Positions 54,075 through 63,811 of a DNA stretch of 64,000 bases are shown one piece after another (the first letter of the stretch is position 1; the number at the start of each line of letters is the position of its first letter). The notes beneath the pieces are model-generated. The model did not search any database and had not been told where the DNA came from. It was given only the letters and a program-made list of their open reading frames with translations. This DNA comes from Shimia sp047124445 (GTDB lineage Bacteria; Pseudomonadota; Alphaproteobacteria; Rhodobacterales; Rhodobacteraceae): contig NZ_CP138921.1 of the NCBI RefSeq assembly GCF_047124445.1, positions 248,001 through 312,000 of the forward strand, written 5' to 3'. A program made the position numbers and the translations under genes.

Positions 54075-54124
54075 CGGATTGGGGGCCAGCCCCCAAACCC
54101 CCGGGATATTTTTGGCAAGAAGAA
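54075..54124. repeat. Second copy of the GGATATTT-GGCAAGAAGAA motif
   Basis: GGGGG-cca-GCCCCC at 54081-54093 is followed by GGATATTTTTGGCAAGAAGA at 54104-54123, matching 20374-20393 except for two bases in the middle. It sits between scoA and the end of topA. Its function is unknown. Confidence 0.6.
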
Positions 54125-54182
54125 ACGATCTCAGCGGGGGGGGGCGGGCAAAGAAAAGGCCCCGCAGTGGGGGCCGGATCTT

Positions 54183-56795
54183 TTAATCGTCTTTGGTCTT
54201 TTTGGCAGCTGCTTTCTTGGCCGGTGCCTTTTTCTTTGCTGCCGTTTTTTTCTTCGCGGCGGCTTTCTTTTTGGTTGGCTTTTTACCGGCTTTTTCGGTG
54301 ATCCACTCCACAGCCTGTTCCATGGTCACGTCTTTCACGTCGATCTCTTTTGGGATCGTGGCGTTGACTTTTTCCCATTTCACATAAGGGCCATAGCGGC
54401 CTTCCATGATGTTGACCGGACCACCGGCATCGGGATGTTCACCTAGTTCACGCAGGGCTTTGGCCGCGGAGCCCCTGCCACGTCCGGGGTTGGCGCGCTT
54501 TTCGGCCAGAAGCTCCACTGAATGATTCATGCCGATCTCGAGGACTTCGACAAGTTCTTTGAGGTTGACGTAGACCGGTTTTGCTTCGGTTGGCAGCTGG
54601 TGCATGATGTAGGGGCCAAAGGGGCCGAGCGCAGCCTTGATATTACCGCCATCGGGGTGCTCACCAACGATACGCGGCAGGGTCAAGAGGGTCACAGCCT
54701 TTTCAAGCGTGATCTCATCGGGTCCCCAGCCCGGCAAAGGTTTCTTGTTGCGGTCTTTGGGGAGGTTTGCACGAGGCGGTTTTTCCTTGGACTGCGGGTG
54801 CACCTCGCCACGCTGCAAATAGGGGCCGTAGCGCCCGCTCTTGAGCCAGATTTCGTCACCTCTGTCTTCGCCAAGCAGTTTTTCCTCTCCCTCTGCACCT
54901 TCGCCGGTAATGGGGCGGGTGAAGGTGCATTCAGGATAATTGCCACAGCCGACAAAACCGCCGGAGCGGGAGGTTTTCAGGTGCAACTGGCCCGTGCCAC
55001 ATTTTGGGCATACGCGCGGGTCGGCGCCGTCTTCGCGCGGCGGATAAAGCTGGGGTGCCAGCGCGTCGTCGAGGATATCGAGCACCTCGGAGATGCGCAG
55101 GTCGCTGGTTTCAGCGATGGCGGCATGGAAGTCTTTCCAGAATCGGGCCAGCACGTTTTTGTAGTTGCGGTCGCCTGCGGAGACGTCGTCGAGCTCTTCT
55201 TCGAGGTTGGCGGTGAATTCATAGCCAACGTATTTGCGGAAGAAGTTCACCAGGAAGATCGTCACGATCCGGCCTTTGTCCTCTGGGAAGAGGCGATTTT
55301 TTTCTTTGCGGACGTAGTCGCGATCCTGAATGGTGGTGATCACCGACGCGTAAGTCGACGGGCGGCCGATGCCGAGTTCTTCCATGCGCTTGACCAAGGT
55401 GGCCTCGGTATAGCGGGGCGGCGGCTGGGTGAAGTGCTGTTCCGGCGAGACGGCGTTTTTGGCCATGGCCTCGCCTTGCATGATTTGCGGCAGGCGTTTG
55501 CCGTCCTCATCATCGACAACCTGATCGTCGCGGCCCTCTTCGTAGACACGCAAAAAACCGTCAAACATCACCACCTGGCCAGTGGCGCGCAACTCAATCT
55601 GCTTATCACCAGAGGCGATATCAACCGTCGTACGCTCCAATCGGGCGCCTTCCATTTGACAGGCCAAGGTGCGTTTCCAGATCAGGTCGTAAAGCTTGCG
55701 CTGATCATCTTCGGTGACCTTCAGGTCAGCCGGTTTGCGCATCATATCCGTAGGCCGGATACATTCGTGCGCTTCCTGAGCGTTTTTGGCTTTGTTCTTA
55801 TAAATCCGGGGCTTGCCCGGTACGTAATCCTTGCCGTAGAGCGCCTCGATGGCGTCACGGGCGCCTTGCACGGCCTCCGGCGCCATGTCGATGCCGTCGG
55901 TCCGCATATAGGTGATATACCCAGCCTCATAGAGACGCTGGGCGGTGTTCATGCAGTGTTTCGCGCCCATGCCAAATTTGCGGCTGGCTTCCTGCTGCAG
56001 GGTCGAGGTCATAAACGGGGCGGACGGGTTGCGGGAGGCGGGCTTGGCCTCCACGCGGGCCACGGAAAGGTCGCGGCTTTGGATCGCCTGCACCGCCAGT
56101 TCGGCGGCAGTGGAGTTTTCCAGCGAGAATTTGTCGAGCTTCTCGCCGCCCAACACGGTGAGGCGGGCCTCAAACTCTTGGTTGCGCGGTGTAGAAAGCT
56201 GGGCCTTCACGGACCAGTATTCGCGGGCGTTGAACGCCTCGATTTCACTTTCGCGCTCAACAATTAGACGCAGGCAAACGGATTGCACGCGACCGGCTGA
56301 GCGCGCCCCGGGCAGTTTGCGCCATAGGACCGGGGAGAGGTTGAACCCAACAAGGTAGTCCAATGCGCGGCGGGCCAAATAAGCGTCGACCAAAGGTTGG
56401 TCTACCTGGCGTGGGTTTTGCATTGCCTCGGTGATGGCCGCTTTGGTGATGGCGTTGAACACCACGCGGGACACGTTGGTGTCTTTCTTGATGGCGCGGC
56501 GTTTGCGCAGAGCCTCTTCCAAGTGCCAGCTGATCGCCTCTCCTTCGCGATCGGGGTCGGTTGCGAGGATCAGTTCGTTGTCGTTTTTCAGAGCGTCGGC
56601 AATGGCTTTGACGTGGGGGCGAGAGGAATGGCCTATCTCCCATGTCATCGCAAAGTCTTCGTCCGGATCCACCGAGCCGTTTTTGGCGGGCAGGTCGCGG
56701 ATGTGGCCGTAGGAGGCTAATACTGTGTAGTCCGAGCCAAGGTATTTATTAATGGTTTTGGCTTTGGCTGGGGATTCTACGACAACGACTGGCAT
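54183..56795 (-). CDS. topA: DNA topoisomerase I
   Basis: An 870-residue type IA topoisomerase that relaxes negative supercoils. PVVVVESPAKAKTINKYLGSDYTVLASYGHIRDLP opens the TOPRIM domain, and GYITYMRTDGIDM has the active-site Tyr. A zinc-finger-like segment CPKCGTGQLHLKTSRSGGFVGCGNYPEC lies near residues 590-620. A Lys/Ala-rich tail (about 840-870, KKPTKKKAAAKKKTAAKKK) extends it, as often in alphaproteobacteria, and probably holds DNA. Length is in the normal range. Confidence 0.97.
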   Translation of the reverse strand: MPVVVVESPAKAKTINKYLGSDYTVLASYGHIRDLPAKNGSVDPDEDFAMTWEIGHSSRPHVKAIADALKNDNELILATDPDREGEAISWHLEEALRKRRAIKKDTNVSRVVFNAITKAAITEAMQNPRQVDQPLVDAYLARRALDYLVGFNLSPVLWRKLPGARSAGRVQSVCLRLIVERESEIEAFNAREYWSVKAQLSTPRNQEFEARLTVLGGEKLDKFSLENSTAAELAVQAIQSRDLSVARVEAKPASRNPSAPFMTSTLQQEASRKFGMGAKHCMNTAQRLYEAGYITYMRTDGIDMAPEAVQGARDAIEALYGKDYVPGKPRIYKNKAKNAQEAHECIRPTDMMRKPADLKVTEDDQRKLYDLIWKRTLACQMEGARLERTTVDIASGDKQIELRATGQVVMFDGFLRVYEEGRDDQVVDDEDGKRLPQIMQGEAMAKNAVSPEQHFTQPPPRYTEATLVKRMEELGIGRPSTYASVITTIQDRDYVRKEKNRLFPEDKGRIVTIFLVNFFRKYVGYEFTANLEEELDDVSAGDRNYKNVLARFWKDFHAAIAETSDLRISEVLDILDDALAPQLYPPREDGADPRVCPKCGTGQLHLKTSRSGGFVGCGNYPECTFTRPITGEGAEGEEKLLGEDRGDEIWLKSGRYGPYLQRGEVHPQSKEKPPRANLPKDRNKKPLPGWGPDEITLEKAVTLLTLPRIVGEHPDGGNIKAALGPFGPYIMHQLPTEAKPVYVNLKELVEVLEIGMNHSVELLAEKRANPGRGRGSAAKALRELGEHPDAGGPVNIMEGRYGPYVKWEKVNATIPKEIDVKDVTMEQAVEWITEKAGKKPTKKKAAAKKKTAAKKKAPAKKAAAKKTKDD

Positions 56796-56920
56796 TCATT
56801 TTCCTCTCGACTCGGCGCGAGCCTTATGGCGGCGAAAAATGTGGGGCGAAAGGGGGGATTGTCAATGCATAGCGGTTTTTCGCGTGTAAGACTGCGCGGC
56901 ATTAAGGGAGAATTTAACGA

Positions 56921-57364
56921 ATGAAGCAATTGATTTTGGCAGGTGTTTTGATGGTGACGGCGGCAAGCGGTGCTTTGGCGCAGAGCTGGAAAGAGCCGGC
57001 GCGGGGCACGCAAGTGCGCAAAGATATGATGAGCGCGATCCGTCCAATTGCGGAGTGGCGGCTGGGCGCGCCGGTTCAGTTTGTGGTCAAGGATCTGCGG
57101 GTGGCGGGTGACGTGGGCTATGGCCGGCTTTATGCGCAGCGCCCCGGTGGCGGGAAGATTGATCTGAACGCCACGCCGATTTCGCGGCGCATGGGCGGTG
57201 ACTACTTTGAAGAGTGGGAAGAGCCCTACATTGATGTGATGTATCAGAAGTCTGGCAATGTCTGGGTGGCGGTGGAGTATACGCTGTCGTCGAGCGAGGC
57301 CTGGTGGGCGTCGCCAGAGTATTGCGCGGCTTATGGTCCGGTGCTGACGGATTGGTGTCGCTAA
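56921..57364 (+). CDS. Exported protein, function unknown
   Basis: A 147-residue protein with a signal peptide (MKQLILAGVLMVTAASGALA) followed by QSWKEPARGTQVRKDMMSAIRPIAEWRLGAPVQFVVKDLRVAGDVGY. Two Cys (EYCAAYG, DWCR) near the end may pair. The AEWRLGAPVQFVV-type core resembles small periplasmic proteins of roseobacters but I cannot name the family. It is convergent with dprA by 12 bases. Confidence 0.72.
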   Translation: MKQLILAGVLMVTAASGALAQSWKEPARGTQVRKDMMSAIRPIAEWRLGAPVQFVVKDLRVAGDVGYGRLYAQRPGGGKIDLNATPISRRMGGDYFEEWEEPYIDVMYQKSGNVWVAVEYTLSSSEAWWASPEYCAAYGPVLTDWCR

Positions 57365-57376
57365 GTCGTTCATAAT

Positions 57377-58519
57377 TTAGGTTTTGGATAGCAGCCCGCC
57401 GGCCAGGCGGGTGATCTTGCCGTGCATTTCCAGATCAAGCAGCGCCGGTGTGACCTCTGAGGGGGAGAGCACCATGTCGCGCACCAATTGGTCTTCGCTG
57501 ATTGGCGAAGGGCCAAGGCGTTGCAGGATTTCACTGTGCAGCGCCGCCGTGTCGCGCAGGCTGCGGTCTGGGCGGTTTGTCGGCGGGTCTTGTGGGATGT
57601 CTGGTTGTTTGGGCACGCGCAGGGGGAGGGTGTTGAGCACTTCGAGTACGTCTTCTGCGCCGCGCACCAAGGTGGCGCCGTCGCGGATCAGGATGTTGGC
57701 GCCGGAGGCGCGGGCGTCAAACGGGTGCCCGGGGACAGCCAGCACGTCGCGCCCCTGGTCCAGCGCAATGCGCGCAGTGAGCAAGCTGCCGGATTTGGCG
57801 GCGGCTTCGACCACCACCACAGCCCGCACAAGGCCGGAGATGATCCGGTTGCGGGCCGGGAAGTGGCGGGCGCGGGGTTCCATGTCTGGACGCTGCTCAG
57901 AAAGGCAGAGGCCCTGCGCCGAAATTTTCTCTGCGAGGTCGATGTTCTTGGACGGGTAAGGGCGGTTGAGGCCGCCTGCGTAGACGGCGATGGTGCCGGT
58001 GTCCAAAGATGCTTCATGCGCTGTTGCGTCGATACCACGGGCGAGGCCGGAGACCACGGTGAGGCCCGCGTCGCCCAGATCGGCGGCGAGGCGTTTGGCC
58101 ATGCGCAGGCCCAAAGAGGACGCGTTGCGGGCACCTATGATGGCGACTGTGGGATTGGAGAAGAGGTTTACATTGCCGAGGCACCAAAGCATCGGCGGGG
58201 CGTCCGGAATTTCCTTCAGCAGCGCGGGGTAGTCGGCATCCTCAAAGAAAAGCGGCCGCGCTCCAAGAGCACGGCCGTCATTCAGTTCGCGTTTTGCGTC
58301 GTCGATTGATGTTGGGGTGTACCGGGGCACGCCAGCAGTTCTTGCTATGTCGGGCAGGGCGTTTAGGGCCGCCTCAGCCGATCCATGCTCCCGCATCAAT
58401 CTATGATATGTTGTTGCCCCGACACGTCGGGATCGCAAGAGGCGAAGCCGCGATAATCGCGTTTCCTCCGTGGTGGGTGGGATTTGGGGGTGAGTGGAAG
58501 AAATTCGATCTTCGGTCAT
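57377..58519 (-). CDS. dprA: DNA processing protein DprA
   Basis: A 380-residue DprA (Smf). The Rossmann-like core reads VAIIGARNASSLGLRMAKRLAADLGDAGLTVVSGLARGIDATAHEASL, with GSLLTARIALDQGRDVLAVPG further on. A C-terminal winged-helix part (residues about 310-380) ends LEMHGKITRLAGGLLSKT. DprA loads RecA on incoming single-stranded DNA in natural transformation. ATG 58519 has GGAG in its leader; a TTG six bases upstream is less likely. Confidence 0.95.
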   Translation of the reverse strand: MTEDRISSTHPQIPPTTEETRLSRLRLLRSRRVGATTYHRLMREHGSAEAALNALPDIARTAGVPRYTPTSIDDAKRELNDGRALGARPLFFEDADYPALLKEIPDAPPMLWCLGNVNLFSNPTVAIIGARNASSLGLRMAKRLAADLGDAGLTVVSGLARGIDATAHEASLDTGTIAVYAGGLNRPYPSKNIDLAEKISAQGLCLSEQRPDMEPRARHFPARNRIISGLVRAVVVVEAAAKSGSLLTARIALDQGRDVLAVPGHPFDARASGANILIRDGATLVRGAEDVLEVLNTLPLRVPKQPDIPQDPPTNRPDRSLRDTAALHSEILQRLGPSPISEDQLVRDMVLSPSEVTPALLDLEMHGKITRLAGGLLSKT

Positions 58520-58647
58520 CCGCAACTCCGCCTGCTTGCAAGACTAGGTTTAGGCTTTCAGTGGTTAACAGCGCGTAAACCAAACAGGAAAAAATTGAGT
58601 TTTGACCAAATAAAACGAATTCCCCTCACATTTTATACAGTCACGCC

Positions 58648-60069
58648 TTAGGTGGCCGCGCCACCAACCGTCAAACCGTCCATTAAAACAGTAGGTTGGC
58701 CCACGCCAACCGGCACCCATTGACCGGCTTTGCCGCAGTTCCCCATGCCAGGATCAAGCGCCATATCGTTACCCAGACCTTTAATTTGGGTCATGGCGGT
58801 TGCCCCATCCCCGATTAGGGTAGCGCCTTTAACGGGAGCGCCGACCTTTCCGTTCTCCACGCGATAGGCTTCGGTGCAGGAGAACACAAACTTGCCGTTG
58901 GTGATGTCGACCTGCCCGCCGCCAAAACCGACGGCGTAGATGCCATCCTTCAACGAGGCGACCAAATCAGCCGGGGCCGCGTTGCCGCCTTCCATATATG
59001 TATTGGTCATGCGCGGCATGGGGGCGTGGGCGTAGCTTTCGCGGCGGCCATTGCCGGTGGGCGCGACGCCCATCAGGCGGGCGTTCTGGCGGTCCTGCAT
59101 ATAGCCAACCAGAATACCGTCTTCGATCAGAGTGGTTTTGCCAGAGGGCGTGCCCTCGTCATCCACCGTGATGGAGCCGCGACGGTCCGGGATGGTGCCG
59201 TCATCAATCACGGTCACACCTTTGGAGGCGACCTGTTTGCCGATCATTCCGGCAAACTTGGAGCTGCCTTTGCGGTTAAAATCACCCTCCAAGCCGTGGC
59301 CGACCGCTTCGTGCAGCAGGATGCCGGGCCAGCCGGGGCCAAGCACCACTTCCATGGGGCCAGCGGGGGCAGGGACTGCGGATAGGTTGACGGTGGCGAT
59401 GCGCAGCGCCTCGCGGGTTTTGGCCTGCCAGTCCGCCGGATCGAGCAAGCCGTCCAGCCCTACGCGGCCACCGCCGCCAGCGGAGCCGCTTTCACGGCGG
59501 CCGTTTTCTTCGACAATTACCGAGACATTCACACGGGTCATCGGGCGTGTGTCGGTGATGACCTGCCCATCCGGGCGCAAGATCACCACCTCTTGGTGCG
59601 AGGCTGCCAAGGTGGCGGAGACCTGGACCACGCGGGGATCAAGGTCGCGGGCAAAAGTGTCGATGTCGCGCAGAGTTTCGATTTTGACCGGGAAGTCGAT
59701 GCCACCAATGGGATCGGCGTCGGTATAAAGCTTGCGGTTGGTCGGCGTCGGGCCGTCAGCCAGCGTGCCGCCGCCGTTACCAACAGCCAGCCGTGCGGTG
59801 TCCACGGCGCGTTTGATGGCGGCTTCGCTGATCTCGGAGGAGTGGGCGTAGCCAGCCACCTCGCCATTCACGGCACGCAGGCCGAATCCTTCGGCGGCGT
59901 CATAGCTTGCGGTCTTGATCCGGCCGTCATCAAACACCAAAGCTTCCGAACTGCGGCGTTCAAAAAACAGCTCGCCATCATCTGCCCCCGTGGTCGCAGC
60001 GCGCAAATGCCGCAGGGCAGTGCCCTCATCTATTGCGTTTTCAAAGGGTTGGAAGCGGGTTTGGGTCAT
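58648..60069 (-). CDS. tldD: Metalloprotease TldD
   Basis: A 473-residue TldD. HEAVGHGLEGDFNRKGSSKF contains the HExxxH zinc site, and GGNAAPADLVASLKDGIYAVGFGGGQVDITNGKFVFSCTEAYRVENGK near the end holds the conserved Cys. With PmbA (TldE) it trims unfolded or modified peptides. It is divergent from the ctaC operon, and a gene pair tldD-ctaC is frequent in the Rhodobacteraceae. Confidence 0.96.
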   Translation of the reverse strand: MTQTRFQPFENAIDEGTALRHLRAATTGADDGELFFERRSSEALVFDDGRIKTASYDAAEGFGLRAVNGEVAGYAHSSEISEAAIKRAVDTARLAVGNGGGTLADGPTPTNRKLYTDADPIGGIDFPVKIETLRDIDTFARDLDPRVVQVSATLAASHQEVVILRPDGQVITDTRPMTRVNVSVIVEENGRRESGSAGGGGRVGLDGLLDPADWQAKTREALRIATVNLSAVPAPAGPMEVVLGPGWPGILLHEAVGHGLEGDFNRKGSSKFAGMIGKQVASKGVTVIDDGTIPDRRGSITVDDEGTPSGKTTLIEDGILVGYMQDRQNARLMGVAPTGNGRRESYAHAPMPRMTNTYMEGGNAAPADLVASLKDGIYAVGFGGGQVDITNGKFVFSCTEAYRVENGKVGAPVKGATLIGDGATAMTQIKGLGNDMALDPGMGNCGKAGQWVPVGVGQPTVLMDGLTVGGAAT

Positions 60070-60250
60070 GTGCTGTCAGCCTCTAAATTTGATCTAAATC
60101 AAAAAAGCGTCCGTTTGACGCAAGCTTCGATCTTTATCTACGGGAGAGAATATGGTTTTTAGGCGCGAAACAACAGCGGGATTCCGCCGAAAGGCATGAG
60201 GGATTCTGTGAAACCGACAAGAACAACACCGCAACCGATCAGGGTGACAC

Positions 60251-61099
60251 ATGCGAATTCTCTCGACATTCCTGGGCCTTATGGCAGCAACACTTGCGGC
60301 GCCTGCCATTGCGCAGACCGCCGAAACCATTGGTAAGCCTGAGCCCAAGGGCCTTGGCTTTCAACCGGCGGCGACCGAACTGGCCCGTCAGATTCACTCT
60401 CTGGACGGTCTGATCCTGACCATCATCACAATCATCACCGTGTTTGTGACCGCACTGCTGATCTACTGCATCGTGCGCTACAACCGCCGTGCCAACCCAA
60501 CACCGGGCACCTTCACCCACAACACACCGCTGGAAATTGCATGGACCCTGGGTCCAATCCTGATTCTGGTGCTGATCGGGTCCTTCTCTCTGCCGGTGCT
60601 GTTCAACCAGCAGGAAATCCCTGAAGGTGAAGTGCACATCAAAGTGACCGGTTACCAGTGGTACTGGGGCTATGAGTACACCGACCACGAGTTTGCTTTC
60701 GACAGCTTCATGCTGCCAAAAGAAGAGTTGGCGGCCAACGGTTACAACGAAGACGAATACCTGCTGGCAACCGACACCAAAGTGGTTGTGCCAATCGGCA
60801 AAACCGTTGTCATGGACGTGACCGGTGCGGATGTGATCCACAGCTGGACCATTCCGTCCTTCGGTGTGAAGCAGGACGCTGTGCCTGGCCGTATCGCGCA
60901 GCTGTGGTTCAAAGCTGAGAAAGAAGGCATCTTCTTTGGTCAGTGTTCTGAACTCTGCGGTAAGGACCACGCCTACATGCCAATCACCGTTCAAGTGGTG
61001 TCCCAAGAGGCCTATGACGAATGGCTGAAAGGCGCGATCGAAGAGTATGCGGGTGACATGTCCACCCTGCCAGCGATCGAAGTGGCTTCGGCTGACTAA
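60251..61099 (+). CDS. ctaC: Cytochrome c oxidase subunit II
   Basis: A 282-residue subunit of aa3-type oxidase. The signal peptide is MRILSTFLGLMAATLAAPAIAQ, followed by two membrane helices (TIITVFVTALLIYCIVR and LGPILILVLIGSFSLPVL). The CuA site is CSELCGKDH (Cys232, Cys236, His240), plus HSWTIPSFGVKQDA. QWYWGYEY lies at the electron-entry side. Subunit I is encoded elsewhere. Confidence 0.97.
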   Translation: MRILSTFLGLMAATLAAPAIAQTAETIGKPEPKGLGFQPAATELARQIHSLDGLILTIITIITVFVTALLIYCIVRYNRRANPTPGTFTHNTPLEIAWTLGPILILVLIGSFSLPVLFNQQEIPEGEVHIKVTGYQWYWGYEYTDHEFAFDSFMLPKEELAANGYNEDEYLLATDTKVVVPIGKTVVMDVTGADVIHSWTIPSFGVKQDAVPGRIAQLWFKAEKEGIFFGQCSELCGKDHAYMPITVQVVSQEAYDEWLKGAIEEYAGDMSTLPAIEVASAD

Positions 61100-61183
61100 T
61101 CTTACCATCGGCGGGGCCTGTCTCCGCCGATTGTGACGCGCAAGGCGGGCTATGGTGTCCGCCTTTCACACACAGGACAGAGC

Positions 61184-62128
61184 ATGAGCGACGCAAGCAT
61201 CAATACGCAAGCCAGAGCCAGCCACGGCGACGCAGAGTTTGGCGACTATTTCGCCCTTCTGAAGCCGCGGGTGATGTCGCTGGTGGTGTTCACAGCCGCC
61301 GTGGGCCTGCTGGCCGCGCCGGGCTCGGTGCATCCGTTTGTGGCCTTCTGCTCCATTCTGTTTATCGCAGTAGGCGGCGGTGCCTCTGGCGCGCTGAACA
61401 TGTGGTATGACGCGGACATCGACCGCGTGATGAAGCGCACCCAAGGCCGTCCGATCCCTGCTGGCAAAGTCACTGAAGGTGAGGCGCTGGCCGTTGGTGT
61501 GGCGCTGTCCGGATTTGCCGTGGTGATGCTGGGCCTTGCAGCCAACTGGGTTGCGGCGGCGCTGCTGGCCTTTACGATTTTCTTCTACGTGGTGATTTAC
61601 ACCATGTGGCTCAAACGCTGGACCCCGCAGAACATTGTGATTGGTGGCGCGGCAGGTGCCTTCCCTCCGATGATCGGCTGGGCGGTTGTGACCGGCGGCA
61701 TCTCGATTGAGAGCGTGCTGATGTTCACGCTGACCTTCATGTGGACCCCGCCGCATTTCTGGGCGCTGTGTCTGTTCATGAAGTCCGACTACAAAGACGC
61801 GGGCGTGCCGATGTTGCACGTGACCCATGGGCGCCGCGTGACCCGCAATCACATTCTGGTCTACACACTGCTGCTCGCCGTTGTGGCGATTGGCATGGCC
61901 TTCACCGGTGTGGGCGGCCCGATTTACCTGACCACCGCCTTGATCCTGAACGGCTTGTTTGTGGCCGGTGCGATTTCGATCTGGCGGCGTGACGAAGAGA
62001 TTTCCGAAGCCGACGGCTACAAGCGCGAGAAAGCATTCTTTGGTCTGTCGCTGATTTACCTGTTCCTGCATTTTGGTGCGATTTTGGCAGAGGCCACGTT
62101 GGCCCCTTATGGCATCGGAGGATGGTAA
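61184..62128 (+). CDS. ctaB: Protoheme IX farnesyltransferase
   Basis: A 314-residue membrane prenyltransferase with about eight helices making heme O. The Asp-rich motif is NMWYDADIDRVMKRTQGRPIPAGKV, and the second conserved region is CLFMKSDYKDAGVPMLHVTHGRRVTRNHI. ATG 61184 follows CAGGACAGAGC; the earlier start would add 17 odd residues. Part of the cta operon. Confidence 0.96.
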   Translation: MSDASINTQARASHGDAEFGDYFALLKPRVMSLVVFTAAVGLLAAPGSVHPFVAFCSILFIAVGGGASGALNMWYDADIDRVMKRTQGRPIPAGKVTEGEALAVGVALSGFAVVMLGLAANWVAAALLAFTIFFYVVIYTMWLKRWTPQNIVIGGAAGAFPPMIGWAVVTGGISIESVLMFTLTFMWTPPHFWALCLFMKSDYKDAGVPMLHVTHGRRVTRNHILVYTLLLAVVAIGMAFTGVGGPIYLTTALILNGLFVAGAISIWRRDEEISEADGYKREKAFFGLSLIYLFLHFGAILAEATLAPYGIGGW

Positions 62129-62132
62129 GCAG

Positions 62133-62300
62133 ATGAGCTTTCGCGAGGAACACGAACTGCATAAGCGCCGCTTTGGCCGCAACCTTGGGGTTGCGCTGGT
62201 CTTGGTGAGTTTCATTGTCATCGTTTTTGGCCTGACCGTGGTGAAAGTCACCCGCGGCGATTATGAGCCGGAAAACGCCAGCATTCAGCGGGGGCAGTGA
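62133..62300 (+). CDS. Small membrane protein of the cytochrome oxidase operon
   Basis: A 55-residue protein: MSFREEHELHKRRFGRNLG, one helix (VALVLVSFIVIVFGLTVVKV) and a short tail. Small frames of this sort regularly sit between ctaB and ctaG in the Rhodobacteraceae and may aid oxidase assembly. The stop overlaps the ctaG start (TGATG). Confidence 0.85.
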   Translation: MSFREEHELHKRRFGRNLGVALVLVSFIVIVFGLTVVKVTRGDYEPENASIQRGQ

Positions 62301-62875
62301 TGGCGATGGATCCGAAGAAAAAGACGCTGGTTCAGACTGTGGGCGTGGTTATCACCATGGGCGCGCTGGCCTGGGCGTCTGTGCCGTTTTACGACTGGTT
62401 CTGCCGCGTGACCGGCTTTGGTGGCGTGACCAACACCGCCGAGGCAGGCAGCGATGTGATCCTCGACAAGACCATCAAGGTCCGTTTTGACGCCTCCATT
62501 GAGCGCGATATGGCGTGGGAATTCAAACCCATGCAGCGCGAGATGGAAGTGCGCATTGGTGAGACCGGATTGGCGTTCTACGAAGCATACAACCCAACCG
62601 ACCGTCCGATTGCGGGCACCGCGAGCTATAACGTGGCGCCGTATGATGCTGGTGGGTTCTTCACCAAGATTGACTGCTTCTGCTTTGAAGAGCAGGTGCT
62701 GCAACCCGGTGAGCGGGTGACGATGCCGGTAAGTTTTTACGTGGATCCGGAAATCGTGGATGACCGGGACGCGAAATATATCAAGGTGATCACATTGGGA
62801 TACACCTTCTATGAAACAGACTTGCCCGAAGAGCTGGCGTCCTTGACGACAGCGGGTGAGAAAAAGCAAAACTAA
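62300..62875 (+). CDS. ctaG: Cytochrome c oxidase assembly protein CtaG (Cox11)
   Basis: A 191-residue copper chaperone for CuB. One N-terminal helix is followed by VPFYDWFCRVTGFGG and then the periplasmic domain, whose copper-binding Cys pair lies in KIDCFCFEEQVLQPGE, together with NPTDRPIAGTASYNVAPYDAGGFF. The ATG at 62300 overlaps the preceding stop; an ATG six bases on is also possible. Confidence 0.96.
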   Translation: MAMDPKKKTLVQTVGVVITMGALAWASVPFYDWFCRVTGFGGVTNTAEAGSDVILDKTIKVRFDASIERDMAWEFKPMQREMEVRIGETGLAFYEAYNPTDRPIAGTASYNVAPYDAGGFFTKIDCFCFEEQVLQPGERVTMPVSFYVDPEIVDDRDAKYIKVITLGYTFYETDLPEELASLTTAGEKKQN

Positions 62876-62907
62876 GGGCAAGCCTTCCAACGAGGGAAAC
62901 TGAGAAA

Positions 62908-63714
62908 ATGGCGCACGTAAAAGATCACGATTATCATATTTTGAACCCCTCATGGTGGCCGTTCCTGGGCGCCGTTGGTGGCTTTATCATGCTGTTTGGC
63001 GCAGTATTGTGGATGCACGACAGCGGACCTTGGGTGTTCCTGATTGGCCTGGTGGCGGTTCTGTACGTAATGTTCGGCTGGTGGGCTGACGTGATTGCGG
63101 AAAGCAAAGTGGGTGACCACACACCGGTTGTTCAGATCGGCCTGCGCTACGGCTTTATCCTGTTCATCATGTCCGAAGTGATGTTCTTTGCGGCGTGGTT
63201 CTGGACCTTCTTCAAGCACCGCATGTACCCAATGGATCCAGGTGGCAACAGCCCAGCCGTGGACGGCCCTTGGCCACCAGCGGGCATCGAGACCTTTGAT
63301 CCTTGGCACCTGCCGCTGATCAACACGCTGATCCTGCTGTGCTCCGGCTGTGCGGCGACCTGGGCGCACCACGCGCTGGCACATGAAGACAACCGCAAAG
63401 ACATGAAAAACGGTCTGATTATCGCGGTTCTGCTGGGTGTGATCTTCACCTTCTTCCAGGCCTATGAGTACAGCCACGCGGCGTTCAGCTTCTCCGGCAA
63501 CATCTATGGCGCGTCCTTCTTCATGGCGACTGGCTTCCACGGTTTCCACGTTGTGATCGGCACGATCTTCCTGTTTGTCTGCCTGCTGCGTCTGAACGCA
63601 GGTCACTTCACCAAAGAAAAGCACGTCGGTTTTGAGGCGGCTGCCTGGTACTGGCACTTTGTGGATGTGGTCTGGCTGTTCCTGTTTGCCGCGGTCTACA
63701 TCTGGGGCCAATAA
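62908..63714 (+). CDS. ctaE: Cytochrome c oxidase subunit III
   Basis: A 268-residue subunit with seven helices, beginning HVKDHDYHILNPSWWPFLGAVGGFIMLFG. LRYGFILFIMSEVMFFAAWFWTFF holds the conserved Glu, and EAAAWYWHFVDVVWLFLFAAVYIWG ends it as usual. Shares the transcript with ctaC-ctaB-ctaG and is followed by a terminator-like hairpin. Confidence 0.97.
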   Translation: MAHVKDHDYHILNPSWWPFLGAVGGFIMLFGAVLWMHDSGPWVFLIGLVAVLYVMFGWWADVIAESKVGDHTPVVQIGLRYGFILFIMSEVMFFAAWFWTFFKHRMYPMDPGGNSPAVDGPWPPAGIETFDPWHLPLINTLILLCSGCAATWAHHALAHEDNRKDMKNGLIIAVLLGVIFTFFQAYEYSHAAFSFSGNIYGASFFMATGFHGFHVVIGTIFLFVCLLRLNAGHFTKEKHVGFEAAAWYWHFVDVVWLFLFAAVYIWGQ

Positions 63715-63760
63715 GGCGACCTGCTAAAGGTTGATCCTTGAGACTGGATACGATTAAAGC

Positions 63761-63789
63761 AAAGCGCGGCAGGTTCTGCCGCGCTTTTT
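63761..63789 (+). terminator. Hairpin between ctaE and surf1
   Basis: AAAGCGCGGCAG (63761-63772) pairs with CTGCCGCGCTTT (63776-63787) around GTT, followed by TTC. It ends most ctaE transcripts, so surf1 may depend on read-through or its own promoter. Confidence 0.88.
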
Positions 63790-63811
63790 CTTTCTAAGAA
63801 GGATCGCTGTC